DNA of 8,127 nt from Chloroflexota bacterium (GCA_021796375.1 JAJYJF010000085.1:1-8127); one strand, 5' to 3'; positions 1 to 6,730 are shown, counted from the first letter of the stretch. The notes: a model not told the origin generated them from the letters alone. Numbers and translations: made by a program.

Positions 1-184
1 GGAAGCCGGCCCCGCCCCGACCGCGCAGGCCGGAGCTTTTCATCTCGCCGATCACCTCTTCCGGTTTCATCTGGGTGACGACCTTTTTGAAGGCGTTGAA
101 ACCGCCGTTCTGGCGGTAGGTTTCCAGCTGGTTTAAACCGGGGATATCGCGGTGGCGCAGGAGGTTGTACGGGGCCGCGCTCAT
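1..184 (-). CDS. nuoF: NADH-quinone oxidoreductase subunit F (51 kDa, NADH-binding), N-terminal 61 residues only
   Basis: NuoF is the flavoprotein of complex I that oxidises NADH with FMN and passes electrons to an N-terminal-module [4Fe-4S] cluster. Only its first 61 codons lie in the window; the gene continues past the left edge. The start is the ATG at 184-182, which shares ATGA with the nuoE stop, and a strong Shine-Dalgarno run (AAGGGGAGG) ends about 7 nt upstream inside nuoE. The visible protein begins MSAAPYNLLRH and reaches GLRGRGGAGF at residues 52-61, the glycine-rich stretch that is a hallmark of the NADH/FMN-binding fold in NuoF and related HydB/HoxF proteins. HydB- or HoxF-like proteins share this motif, but the position directly after nuoABCDE makes NuoF the clear choice. 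The cluster-binding cysteines lie outside the window and cannot be checked. Confidence 0.93.
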   Translation of the reverse strand, partial: MSAAPYNLLRHRDIPGLNQLETYRQNGGFNAFKKVVTQMKPEEVIGEMKSSGLRGRGGAGF

Positions 185-705
185 TCCTTGGCCTCCCCTT
201 CACGGCCTTTCGCCTGCTGGCGCAGGCCGTCGATTACCTCCATCGCGCTCTCGACGGTCTGGTTCTCATGGTAGGTGATCCCCGCGCCGGACTGGACCTG
301 GAACATGGGCGCCCGGAAGCACCCCGCCAGGCATTTCACCTCCTCGACCGTCACCATCCCGTCAGGGGTGGTCTCGCCGACCTTGACCGCCAGGTTCTCG
401 CACAGCTTCTCGAGGAACTGGTCGGCGCCGCGCAGCGCGCACGGCAGGTCGGTGCAGACCTGAACCCGGTACTTGCCGGAGGAGCTGTCGTGGTACAGCG
501 TGTAAAAACCCACGATAGTAGCTACTTCGGTTTTGGCGATCCCGATCAGGTCGCCGATCTCCTGCATGGCTTCCTGGGATACGTAGCCCGTCTCGCGCTG
601 GGCCAGGTACAGCAGGGGCATCACCGCGGAGCGTTTATAGCCCTCGGGGTAGCGCTCCAGGATTTGTTTGATTTCTTGCGGGTATTTGTCAGCCAGCCTG
701 TTCAC
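181..705 (-). CDS. nuoE: NADH-quinone oxidoreductase subunit E (24 kDa, [2Fe-2S] thioredoxin-like)
   Basis: NuoE is a peripheral-arm subunit of complex I holding a [2Fe-2S] cluster beside the NuoF flavin. The protein has an N-terminal helical part (roughly residues 1-75, with the family-typical AxxETGYVS and VGFYTLYH stretches) and a C-terminal thioredoxin-like domain. Four cluster ligands are visible in the expected C-x4-C and C-x3-C arrangement: CTDLPC and CLAGC, Cys87, 92, 128 and 132 when counted from the TTG at 714. I prefer the GTG at 705-703, which makes a GTGA overlap with the nuoD stop and has GGGAG at 720-716 with a 10-nt spacer. The TTG at 714 is only 1 nt from that Shine-Dalgarno. 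The GTG start gives 174 residues, normal for the family. The C-terminal tail is charged and probably disordered. Function is secure; only the start is open. Confidence 0.95.
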   Translation of the reverse strand: MNRLADKYPQEIKQILERYPEGYKRSAVMPLLYLAQRETGYVSQEAMQEIGDLIGIAKTEVATIVGFYTLYHDSSSGKYRVQVCTDLPCALRGADQFLEKLCENLAVKVGETTPDGMVTVEEVKCLAGCFRAPMFQVQSGAGITYHENQTVESAMEVIDGLRQQAKGREGEAKE

Positions 706-1931
706 CGGTCGCAATCTCCCAGGATGATATCGATGCTGCCGATGATCCCCACCAGGTCGGCCACAAAATGGCCCTTGGAGAGCAGCGGCAGGATTTGTAA
801 GTTCACGAAAGAGGGCGTATGGTAGTGGATCCGGTGTCCGGTCGGGCCGCCGTTGCCCTCGATATAAACGCCGAGCAGCCCGCGCGGCGATTCGTTCATC
901 ATGTAAACCGATTCGGCGGGTGCGTGGAAGCCCTCCGTCCAGAGCTTGAAGTGATGGATCACGGCTTCCATGCTGGTGCCCAGCTCCGAGCGCGGCGGCG
1001 GGATGAACTTGCGGTTGTTGGAGCGCACCGGCCCGAACGGGAGCTTGTCCAGCGCCTGGCGGATGATGCGGATCGACTGGCGCATTTCGCGCACGCGCAC
1101 CATGTAGCGGGAGAAGATATCCCCGCCTTTCTCCGTGGGAATCTCGAAGTCGTATTCCTCATAGCCGCTGTACGGCTGGATTTTGCGCACGTCGAACGGC
1201 TCGCCCGTGGCGCGGATCACCGGGCCGGTGACGCCCCACTCGTAGCACTGCTGGGTGTTGATCACGCCGATGCCTATGGTGCGGTCGCGGAACAGGGCGT
1301 TGTTGGTGAGCAGCGCCTCATACTCGTCGAGGCGCGCTTCCTGGACGTCGCAGTAGCGGCGGACGGCAGCCTCGAACTCGACCGGCACATCCCGCCATAA
1401 ACCTCCCGGGCGGATGTAGGTGGTCATCATGCGCGAGCCCGAGATGAGCTCCTTGATGTCCAGGATCATCTCGCGCTCGCGGAAGGTATACAGGAAGAGC
1501 GACATCGCGGCCAGGTCCAGCGCCGAGGTGCCCAGCCACACCAGGTGGGACGACAGGCGCTCCAGCTCGGCCAGCATCACCCGCAAGACCTGCGCGCGCG
1601 GCGGGACGTCGATCCCGCACAGTTTTTCAACCGCCAGGCAGAAGGTCAGGTTGTTGCCGATCGGATTCAGGTAATCCAGCCGGTCGGTCATCGGTTCGGC
1701 CTTCTGGAAGATCTTCGATTCCATATTTTTTTCCACCCCGGTGTGCAGGTAGCCGATATCCGGGATGCAGTTGACGACGATCTCGCCGTCCAGCTCGAGC
1801 AGCAGGCGCAGCACCCCGTGGGTGCTCGGGTGCTGGGGGCCCATGTTCAGGAGCATGGTCTCGCCGGTCAGCGCCCGTTCCGACACCAGGTGGCGCAGCT
1901 CCTCGAGGTTGATCTCTTGCGTCTCAGTCAT
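702..1931 (-). CDS. nuoD: NADH-quinone oxidoreductase subunit D (49 kDa, quinone-site subunit)
   Basis: NuoD forms, with NuoB, the ubiquinone/menaquinone reduction pocket at the junction of the peripheral and membrane arms of complex I; it is evolutionarily related to the large subunit of NiFe hydrogenases. The 409-residue product has the usual length. The family signature GPQHPSTHG spans residues 31-39. His38 and Tyr87 (in DRLDYLNP) fall at the positions that contact the quinone head group in the Thermus enzyme. The C-terminus is the typical GSIDIILGDCDR. There are no hydrogenase-type CxxC pairs at the N- and C-termini, so this is a Nuo subunit and not a membrane-bound hydrogenase large subunit. 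The ATG at 1931 has AGGAG (1944-1940) with an 8-nt spacer. It follows nuoC by 26 nt and overlaps nuoE by 4 bp, so nuoE is probably translationally coupled to it. Confidence 0.97.
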   Translation of the reverse strand: MTETQEINLEELRHLVSERALTGETMLLNMGPQHPSTHGVLRLLLELDGEIVVNCIPDIGYLHTGVEKNMESKIFQKAEPMTDRLDYLNPIGNNLTFCLAVEKLCGIDVPPRAQVLRVMLAELERLSSHLVWLGTSALDLAAMSLFLYTFREREMILDIKELISGSRMMTTYIRPGGLWRDVPVEFEAAVRRYCDVQEARLDEYEALLTNNALFRDRTIGIGVINTQQCYEWGVTGPVIRATGEPFDVRKIQPYSGYEEYDFEIPTEKGGDIFSRYMVRVREMRQSIRIIRQALDKLPFGPVRSNNRKFIPPPRSELGTSMEAVIHHFKLWTEGFHAPAESVYMMNESPRGLLGVYIEGNGGPTGHRIHYHTPSFVNLQILPLLSKGHFVADLVGIIGSIDIILGDCDR

Positions 1932-1957
1932 TCACGTTTCTCCTGCCGGCCCAGGTT

Positions 1958-2470
1958 TTATTCGCGCGGACGCGGCTTGCGGATTTCCACGTCGCCAACG
2001 TTAAAGGTGAACTGGACTTCTTCGTATCCCAGCGGGTAGTCCTTGCGCAGCGGGTGTCCTTCCCAATCGGCCGGCATCAGGATGCGCCGCAGGTCCGGGT
2101 GGCCGTCGAAGCGGATGCCGAACATGTCCCACCCTTCGCGCTCCCACCAGTTCGCACCCGGATACACCGGGATGAGAGAGGGCAGGTGGGGCGCGTTGCC
2201 GTCCAGCGGCACCCGCAGCCCGAGGCTGACCTGGTCCGTGGATGAGAACAGGTTGTAGACCACGTGAAAGCGCGGCGTTTCCTGCGGCCAGTAATCGACC
2301 GCGCTCAGGTTGGTGAGCAGGTTGAATTTGAATTCGTCGCGGGCGGCCTTGCAGGCGTCGACGATATGCTCCGGGCTGACGGTCAGCCAGACCTCCCCGG
2401 CATATTCATGGCTTTCCGCCGCGAATCGCTCGCTGAGCGCCTTCACGGCGGGCAGAAGCTTCTCATTCAT
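1958..2470 (-). CDS. nuoC: NADH-quinone oxidoreductase subunit C (30 kDa)
   Basis: NuoC is a cofactor-free structural subunit of the complex I peripheral arm that packs against NuoD and NuoB. The product is 170 residues, a stand-alone NuoC and not the NuoCD fusion of enterobacteria. The 30-kDa-subunit signature is clear at residues 110-131: [10 protein letters not shown] followed by RFDG, H124, and RRIL. It continues into the usual [13 protein letters not shown] at about 135-147. The N-terminal half (about 20-105) matches the alpha/beta fold, with [10 protein letters not shown] at 51-60. The ATG at 2470 has GGAGAT (2482-2477) 6 nt upstream, which lies over the stop of nuoB, so translation of the two genes is likely linked. 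The short C-terminal extension after [17 protein letters not shown] is basic, as in other bacterial NuoC proteins. Confidence 0.96.
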   Translation of the reverse strand: MNEKLLPAVKALSERFAAESHEYAGEVWLTVSPEHIVDACKAARDEFKFNLLTNLSAVDYWPQETPRFHVVYNLFSSTDQVSLGLRVPLDGNAPHLPSLIPVYPGANWWEREGWDMFGIRFDGHPDLRRILMPADWEGHPLRKDYPLGYEEVQFTFNVGDVEIRKPRPRE

Positions 2471-2474
2471 GCGC

Positions 2475-2957
2475 TTATCTCCACTGGCTGAGATGTTCGC
2501 TGCGTACTTTTTCTTGCAGGATCAGGATGCCGTGAACCAGCGCTTCCGGGCGGGGAGGGCAGCCGGCCACGTATACGTTCACCGGTACAATTTCGTCCAC
2601 GCCCTGGACGACCGCGTAATTGTTGAAGATACCGCCGGTTGAGGCGCAGTCTCCCATCGCGATGACCCATTTCGGGTCGGGCATCTGGTCGTAAAGGCGG
2701 CGCAGGACGGGCGCCATCTTGCGGCTGACCCTTCCCGCGACAATCATCAGGTCGGATTGGCGCGGGCTGGCGCGCATCAGCTCCATGCCGAAACGGCTCA
2801 TATCGTAGTTGGCAGCCTCCGCCGCCATCATCTCAATCGCGCAGCATGCCAGGCCAAACAGCATGGGCCACATGGAGTTCGTCCGGGCCCAGTTGACTGC
2901 CTGCTCAAGGGTAGTGGTGGCAATCCCCATGTTGCCAAGTTTTTGCTCTACTCCCAT
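2475..2957 (-). CDS. nuoB: NADH-quinone oxidoreductase subunit B (20 kDa, cluster N2)
   Basis: NuoB (PSST) carries [4Fe-4S] cluster N2, the last electron carrier before quinone. All four ligands can be seen: the tandem Cys38-Cys39 in GLACCAIE, Cys104 in MGDCAS and Cys133 in AGCPPRPE. Their spacing (65 and 29 residues) equals that of the Thermus Nqo6 ligands. The 160-residue length is normal. The conserved [24 protein letters not shown] segment at about 76-95 and the [12 protein letters not shown] segment at about 108-119 are intact. The ATG at 2957 overlaps the 3' end of nuoA by 10 bp, and AAGGGAG (2971-2965) lies 7 nt upstream within nuoA. NiFe-hydrogenase small subunits are distant relatives, but they lack this ligand pattern and context. 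Confidence 0.97.
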   Translation of the reverse strand: MGVEQKLGNMGIATTTLEQAVNWARTNSMWPMLFGLACCAIEMMAAEAANYDMSRFGMELMRASPRQSDLMIVAGRVSRKMAPVLRRLYDQMPDPKWVIAMGDCASTGGIFNNYAVVQGVDEIVPVNVYVAGCPPRPEALVHGILILQEKVRSEHLSQWR

Positions 2958-3304
2958 TCCAGAGCTCCCTTCTTCCAGGCATAGATATAACCTACCAGTA
3001 AAATGGCGATGAAGACCAGCATCTCGATGAGTGCGAAAAGGCCCAGCTTGCGAAAAACCACCGCCCAGGGCAGGAAAAAGATCACCTCGACATCGAAGAG
3101 GATGAACAGCACCGCGATCAAATAGTAGCGAACCGTGATCCGGCGGATCCCGGGGCCGTAGGGGGTCATCCCAGATTCGTACGGCAGGGATTTGCGCAGC
3201 GTCGGCCGGTGCGGTCCAAAGCTTTGGCCAAGGATCACCACCAGGATGCCCAGGCCGGTTGCTAGAATAATCAGGATCAGGAGGGGGAGGTAATCAGTCA
3301 GCAT
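2948..3304 (-). CDS. nuoA: NADH-quinone oxidoreductase subunit A (membrane subunit)
   Basis: NuoA is a small membrane subunit of complex I next to NuoH and NuoD near the quinone tunnel entrance. The 118-residue product shows three hydrophobic segments, at about 5-26, 60-83 and 88-108, the expected topology. Between the first two is the conserved loop with YESG (42-45). The second helix carries [12 protein letters not shown] (70-81), whose acidic residues are a family hallmark. The protein ends with a short [11 protein letters not shown] tail. The ATG at 3304 is preceded only by a weak AGAG (about 8 nt upstream), so initiation of this first gene may be modest or dependent on the leader. It opens the operon and lies about 50 nt downstream of a good promoter with a tandem 17-bp repeat in between. 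Confidence 0.96.
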   Translation of the reverse strand: MLTDYLPLLILIILATGLGILVVILGQSFGPHRPTLRKSLPYESGMTPYGPGIRRITVRYYLIAVLFILFDVEVIFFLPWAVVFRKLGLFALIEMLVFIAILLVGYIYAWKKGALEWE

Positions 3305-3316
3305 AACAATTCTCTA

Positions 3317-3350
3317 CTTAAGATATCTAAAATCTTAAGATATCCAAAAT
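3317..3350. repeat. Tandem pair of 17-bp repeats in the nuoA leader
   Basis: Copy 1 (3317-3333) is CTTAAGATATCTAAAAT and copy 2 (3334-3350) is CTTAAGATATCCAAAAT, 16 of 17 bases identical and directly adjoining. A degenerate remnant (CAAGAT, 3351-3356) follows. Copy 2 sits in the perfect 10-bp palindrome ATCTTAAGAT (3332-3341), and copy 1 contains AGATATCT (3321-3328). Seventeen base pairs is about 1.6 helical turns, so two proteins bound to the copies would not sit on the same face. In RNA, CTTAAGAT (3341-3334) could pair with ATCTTAAG (3324-3317) across a 9-nt gap. The repeat lies between the predicted transcription start and the nuoA ATG, a position suited to an operator or leader RNA element. 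I do not recognise the binding protein. Confidence 0.6.
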
Positions 3351-3361
3351 CAAGATGCCCA

Positions 3362-3390
3362 AGTATAGCACAAGTAATAAAAGGTGGCAA
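3362..3390 (-). promoter_or_regulatory. Predicted sigma70-type promoter of the nuo operon (extended -10)
   Basis: Reading toward nuoA, TTGCCA (3390-3385) is separated by exactly 17 bp from TATACT (3367-3362). Each hexamer differs from consensus by one base, and TG one base upstream of the -10 makes an extended -10. T-rich sequence (TTTTTGTGAAAT) just upstream of the -35 resembles an UP-type element. Transcription would start near 3355, leaving a leader of about 50 nt before the nuoA ATG. It is the best promoter match I could find in the spacer. Start-site position is inferred. Confidence 0.72.
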
Positions 3391-3527
3391 ATTTCACAAA
3401 AACAGACTGGATAGGAAGTATTTTTTTGCGTCGCGGTCAGGCGAGCTGCCTTCCATTAACATGAATCCGGCACCCTGCCTGCGGGGGGAATTTCCCGGCC
3501 GCGCGCCCCCGGAGAGGCCAGGCGCTT

Positions 3528-3538
3528 TATGATAGAAT
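3528..3538 (+). promoter_or_regulatory. Possible -10 region for the substrate-binding lipoprotein gene
   Basis: Two overlapping hexamers resemble a -10: TATGAT (3528-3533) and TAGAAT (3533-3538), each with five of six consensus bases. They stand out as the only AT-rich patch in a GC-rich stretch, 48-58 bp before the ATG at 3586. No -35 match lies at the expected distance (the sequence there is C-rich), so this promoter would need an activator or another sigma factor. The call is tentative. Confidence 0.35.
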
Positions 3539-3585
3539 CGGCGGTAGCCCGTTATGGATATAAACCTCATGAAAGAGCACCCTTG

Positions 3586-5565
3586 ATGAATCACGCAGCC
3601 CTGAAATCCATCCTGGCGGCTGGCTTGCTGGCCGCCTGTGCAATCGTGCTGGCCGGCTGCCGTGCGGCAGCCACGCCCCCCACCGGGCCGGCCCCATCCG
3701 GGACGGCCGCGCCGGCCGCCTCGCAGCCGGCGGCAAGCCCCACCCCGGCGGCGACTCAAACCGCTGAGCCCCGCTCGCTGGTGATTTGCCTTGGCCAGGA
3801 GCCGTCCACGCTCTACCCGTATGGCCAGGCTTCGCTGACCCAGTGGAGCGTGCTGGACGCGGTTTATCCGGGTCCCATCGTTTCGAAAAATTACACCCTC
3901 CAGCCGGTGATCCTGCAGAAGATCCCGAGCCTGGCGGATAAAGACGCCGTCATCCAGCCGGTGGACGTCAAACCGGGGGATACGATCGTGGATGCGGGCG
4001 GGAACGTGGTCAGCCTGGCGAAAGGGGTGCGGGTGAATCCGAGCGGATGCACGGGGACGGCATGCGGGATCCCTTACGACGGGCAGAGCCCGCTCAAGCT
4101 CGATCAGATGGTGGTGACCTTCAAGCTGCTCCCCGGGCTGACCTGGTCGGACGGCCAGCCGCTGACCGCCTCCGATTCGGTGTACTCCAGCCGGCTGGCG
4201 GCGGACCCGAGCACGCCGGTCTCCAAGTACAAGGTTGCCCGGACGGAAAAGTATGTCGCCAGCGACGCTCTCACCACGGTTTGGACGGGCGTCCCGGGCT
4301 TCATCGACCCGGACTACGCCACCAATTTCTGGCTGCCGCTCCCGGAGCACGCCTGGAAAGGCATCTCCCCGGCGGACCTGCTCACCAAAGATGTTTCCTC
4401 GCAGAAGCCGATCGGGTGGGGCCCGTACGTGATCGACCGGTGGGTTAAAGGCGACCATATCGACCTGCGAAAAAACCCATATTACGCTGGGGCGAAGGAT
4501 GGGCTGCCGAAGTTCGATCAGCTCGTCTTTCGCTTCCTGGGCACCAACTCGATTGCCAACGTGAATGCCCTCAAATCCAAGGAGTGCGATATCGTCGATC
4601 AGACCGCCCACCTGGAGGACCAGCTGCCGCTCCTGTCGCAGCTCTCCAACGCGAAGCAGATCCAGGTGAACTACGCCTACGGACCGGAATGGGAGCACCT
4701 GGATTTTGGCATCAAACCTGCCTCCTACGACAACGGATACGACCCGGGAAAGAACGACCGGCCAGATTTCTTCGGCGACGTGCGCACCCGCCAGGCGTTC
4801 GCGTACTGCCTGGACCGCCAGGCCGTGGTGGATCAGCTCCTCCTCAAGCACTCGGCCGTCCCGGATACTTTTCTCCCCCCGGGGCACCCGCTGCTCGACC
4901 CAAACGTTGCCCACTACGCCTACGATCCGGCGCAGGGGGCCAAGCTGCTCGATGAGGTCGGGTGGAAGGATACCGACAATAACCCGGCCACCCCGCGGGT
5001 CGCCAAAGGCGTGAAGGGGGTGCCGGATGGGACGCCATTTGTCGTCCAGTATGCCACCACCCAGGCCGGCCTGCGCACGGATGCGGCCAACCTGCTGATC
5101 GCGTCGCTGGCGGGCTGCGGGATTCAGGTCAAGCTCAACGCGGTGACGCCCGGGGAGCTGTTCGCGCCGGGGCCGGGCGGGATGCTGTTTGGGCGCAATT
5201 TTGACCTGGCAGCCTTCAGCTGGGAGGTGGGGCAGCGCCCGGCCTGCTTCCTGTACACGAGCAGCCGCATCCCGGATGCGGCCAACCAGTGGGTGGGTGA
5301 AAATATTTCCGGTTACTCCAGCCAGGCTTTCGATCAGGCCTGCCAGACGTCCATGGCGGCCTTGCCCGGCCAGCCAGGCTATACCCAGGCGCAGGCAAAA
5401 GCCCAGGAGCTGTTCAGCCAGGACCTGCCCGTGATCCCGGTCTACATGGTGCCGCGGGTAGATGCCGCCCAGCCGGACGTCTGCGGGCTGACGCTGGATC
5501 CCTCGGCCCGCTCGGAGTTTGACAACATCGCCCAGCTGGATATGGGCGCCGGGTGTAAAAAGTAG
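3586..5565 (+). CDS. ABC transporter substrate-binding lipoprotein, SBP family 5 (peptide/nickel-type)
   Basis: This is the solute receptor of an oligopeptide/dipeptide-type importer, anchored outside the cytoplasmic membrane by a lipid. From the ATG at 3586 the 659-residue product has a signal peptide (Lys7, hydrophobic core 9-22) ending in the lipobox LAGC with Cys25. An Ala/Pro/Thr-rich tether follows at about 26-62. Family-5 features are LVICLGQEPSTLYPY (65-79), LTWSDGQPLTASD (185-197), RKNPYYAG (295-302), the LKSKECDIV region (329-337) and DVRTRQAFAYCLDRQAV (398-414). The open frame extends 19 codons upstream, but those residues would precede the signal peptide, and AAAGAG sits 8 nt before 3586. 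It is longer than the usual 500-550 residues because of a segment around 118-165 containing Cys154 and Cys160. The ligand cannot be read from sequence; peptides are most likely, but family members also bind nickel, sugars or other solutes. Confidence 0.9.
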   Translation: MNHAALKSILAAGLLAACAIVLAGCRAAATPPTGPAPSGTAAPAASQPAASPTPAATQTAEPRSLVICLGQEPSTLYPYGQASLTQWSVLDAVYPGPIVSKNYTLQPVILQKIPSLADKDAVIQPVDVKPGDTIVDAGGNVVSLAKGVRVNPSGCTGTACGIPYDGQSPLKLDQMVVTFKLLPGLTWSDGQPLTASDSVYSSRLAADPSTPVSKYKVARTEKYVASDALTTVWTGVPGFIDPDYATNFWLPLPEHAWKGISPADLLTKDVSSQKPIGWGPYVIDRWVKGDHIDLRKNPYYAGAKDGLPKFDQLVFRFLGTNSIANVNALKSKECDIVDQTAHLEDQLPLLSQLSNAKQIQVNYAYGPEWEHLDFGIKPASYDNGYDPGKNDRPDFFGDVRTRQAFAYCLDRQAVVDQLLLKHSAVPDTFLPPGHPLLDPNVAHYAYDPAQGAKLLDEVGWKDTDNNPATPRVAKGVKGVPDGTPFVVQYATTQAGLRTDAANLLIASLAGCGIQVKLNAVTPGELFAPGPGGMLFGRNFDLAAFSWEVGQRPACFLYTSSRIPDAANQWVGENISGYSSQAFDQACQTSMAALPGQPGYTQAQAKAQELFSQDLPVIPVYMVPRVDAAQPDVCGLTLDPSARSEFDNIAQLDMGAGCKK

Positions 5566-5689
5566 CCGCGGTCAGCGGAGCTGGGGCAATCCCGGCTGGA
5601 AGGGCGGAAAACTCCTGCTTTATTCTCCGCAGAAGTTGACGAAACTGGGATAGCGCTGTTTAACTTTCATGATTCCTGGAGAGAAGCCT
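5566..5689 (+). other. Spacer between lipoprotein and ATPase genes, with weak hairpin
   Basis: This 124-bp gap sits where genes of this operon type are normally packed closely or where permease genes would be. A 7-bp stem (5579-5585 with 5591-5597, one G-U pair, loop GCAAT) follows the lipoprotein stop by 13 nt. GCGGAG (5575-5580) can alternatively pair with CTCCGC (5625-5630). No T-run follows either, so a classical intrinsic terminator is not supported. The stem could slow or trim the upstream transcript. The rest holds the candidate promoter for the ATPase genes. Confidence 0.4.
5636..5664 (+). promoter_or_regulatory. Candidate internal promoter before the oppD-like gene
   Basis: TTGACG (5636-5641, five of six bases of the -35 consensus) is followed after 17 bp by TTTAAC (5659-5664, four of six of the -10). 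Transcription would begin near 5671, about 19 nt before the preferred ATG at 5690 and 5' of its GGAGAG ribosome binding site. The spacing and position are good and the -10 is mediocre. It would let the ATPases be expressed without the lipoprotein gene. Confidence 0.45.
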
Positions 5690-6730
5690 ATGTCTGATCG
5701 CCCGGCGCAGCCCGCGAACGGCAACATCCTCGAGGTGCGCGGTTTAAAAACCTACTTCTTCACCGACGAAGGGGTCGTGAAAGCTGTGGATGGGGTAGAT
5801 TTTTACGTCAGGCCCGGTGAGGTGCTCGGCCTGGTGGGGGAATCTGGCTGCGGAAAATCCGTCACATCCCTTTCGATCATGCGCCTGGTCGCCCCGCCCG
5901 GAAAGGTGATCGAGGGGCAGATCTTTTTCGAAGGGAAGGACCTGCTCGGGCTGCCCGAGCGTGAGATGGTATCCATCCGCGGCAACCGTCTCTCCATGAT
6001 CTTTCAACAGCCGCAGAGCTCGCTCAATCCGGTATTCACGTCCGGCGACCAGGTCGCGGAAGTGCTGCAGATCCACCAGAACATGGGGAAGAAGGAAGCC
6101 TGGCAGCAGGCGATCGACCTGCTGCGGCTGGTCGGAATCCCGGAACCGGAGCACAAAGCCAGCGCTTTCCCGCACGAGATGAGCGGCGGGCAGGCCCAGC
6201 GCGTGATGATCGCCATGGCGCTGGCGCTCAATCCCCAGCTGCTGATCGCCGATGAACCCACCACCGCGCTGGATGTGACCATCCAGGCCCAGATCCTCGA
6301 CCTGATCCGCGACCTGAAAGAGCGGATGGGGACCAGCGTGATCCTGATCACCCACGACCTGGGCGTGATCGCCGAGATGGCCCAGCGGGTGGCCGTGATG
6401 TACGCGGGCCAGATTGTGGAGCAGACCGGCGTGGAAGCCCTCTTCCTCCAGCCGCTGCACCCGTACACCCAGGGGCTGATCGGCTCCATCCCGGTCCTCG
6501 GTCAGGTGACCGAAGAGCTGGACGTGATCCCCGGCTCCGTGCCAAACCTGATTAATTTGCCGCCAGGCTGCCGGTTTGCCCCGCGCTGCAAAGCGCGGGT
6601 CGAGCGCCAGCTGAAGATCTGCACGGAGGTCGAACCAACCCTGGGGCCGGTCAGCCCGGATCACATGGTCCGCTGCTGGCTGTATCTCAGCCATGGCGAG
6701 CATCAGGCACCCCTTTCCCCGAGCGCATGA
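5690..6730 (+). CDS. oppD: Oligopeptide/dipeptide ABC transporter ATP-binding protein, OppD/DppD type
   Basis: This is one of the two cytoplasmic ATPases that power a peptide-type importer. From the ATG at 5690 the 346-residue product shows Walker A GESGCGKS (50-57), Q-loop [11 protein letters not shown] with Gln106-107, signature MSGGQAQR (164-171), Walker B LLIADEP (184-190, catalytic Glu189), D-loop TALD (192-195) and switch His222. After about residue 235 comes the C-terminal oligopeptide/dipeptide domain with HPYTQGL (257-263) and four cysteines (294, 300, 311, 329), where an iron-sulfur cluster has been reported in some DppD structures. I chose ATG 5690 over ATG 5669 because GGAGAG (5678-5683) lies 6 nt upstream of 5690. 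The gene shares ATGA with the next ATPase gene. OppD and DppD cannot be told apart without the permeases, so the symbol is a family label. Confidence 0.93.
   Translation: MSDRPAQPANGNILEVRGLKTYFFTDEGVVKAVDGVDFYVRPGEVLGLVGESGCGKSVTSLSIMRLVAPPGKVIEGQIFFEGKDLLGLPEREMVSIRGNRLSMIFQQPQSSLNPVFTSGDQVAEVLQIHQNMGKKEAWQQAIDLLRLVGIPEPEHKASAFPHEMSGGQAQRVMIAMALALNPQLLIADEPTTALDVTIQAQILDLIRDLKERMGTSVILITHDLGVIAEMAQRVAVMYAGQIVEQTGVEALFLQPLHPYTQGLIGSIPVLGQVTEELDVIPGSVPNLINLPPGCRFAPRCKARVERQLKICTEVEPTLGPVSPDHMVRCWLYLSHGEHQAPLSPSA

Larger units (their letters stand above)
3305..3585. other. Divergent intergenic region between nuoA and the lipoprotein gene
   Basis: This 281-bp spacer separates two divergently transcribed units. 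The nuoA side (3305-3430) is AT-rich and holds the predicted nuo promoter and the 17-bp tandem repeat, plus a run of seven T at 3421-3427 with no GC hairpin before it. The other side (3428-3525) is GC-rich and contains an inverted repeat: GGGAATTTCCC at 3486-3496 nested inside CGGGGG (3482-3487) and CCCCCG (3506-3511). A possible -10 for the plus-strand gene lies at 3528-3538. I see no protein-coding gene or RNA gene here; reading frames through it are short or lack a ribosome binding site. Confidence 0.6.

Noticed and set aside
268..825. Plus-strand 185-codon frame opposite nuoE
   Set aside because: It is antisense to nuoE, whose cysteine motif and operon context are unambiguous.
3341..3356. 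FNR-type box (TTGAT half-site followed by GATAT) on the nuoA strand
   Set aside because: Only one half-site matches; the second half lacks ATCAA, so a full FNR site is not present.
3384..3398. CRP-type site TGTGA-N6-CCACC over the nuo -35
   Set aside because: One half-site is perfect, but the other matches only three of five bases, so it is kept only as a remark under the promoter.
3419..3427. Run of seven T as a possible plus-strand terminator
   Set aside because: No GC-rich hairpin precedes it and no plus-strand gene ends upstream of it.
3394..4914. Long minus-strand open frame of 506 codons opposite the lipoprotein gene
   Set aside because: Its product is Arg/Val/Gly-rich with no recognisable domain, it covers the promoter region, and it mirrors a well-supported gene; long antisense frames are common in GC-rich DNA.
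5579..5597. Stem-loop after the lipoprotein gene as an intrinsic terminator
   Set aside because: The 7-bp stem is not followed by a T-run (the next bases are GGAAGGGCGG), so termination is not supported.
5744..6703. Minus-strand open frame of 319 codons opposite the oppD-like gene
   Set aside because: The composition (His, Asp, Leu and Gln rich) is that of an antisense shadow of an ABC ATPase, with no domain or ribosome binding site.
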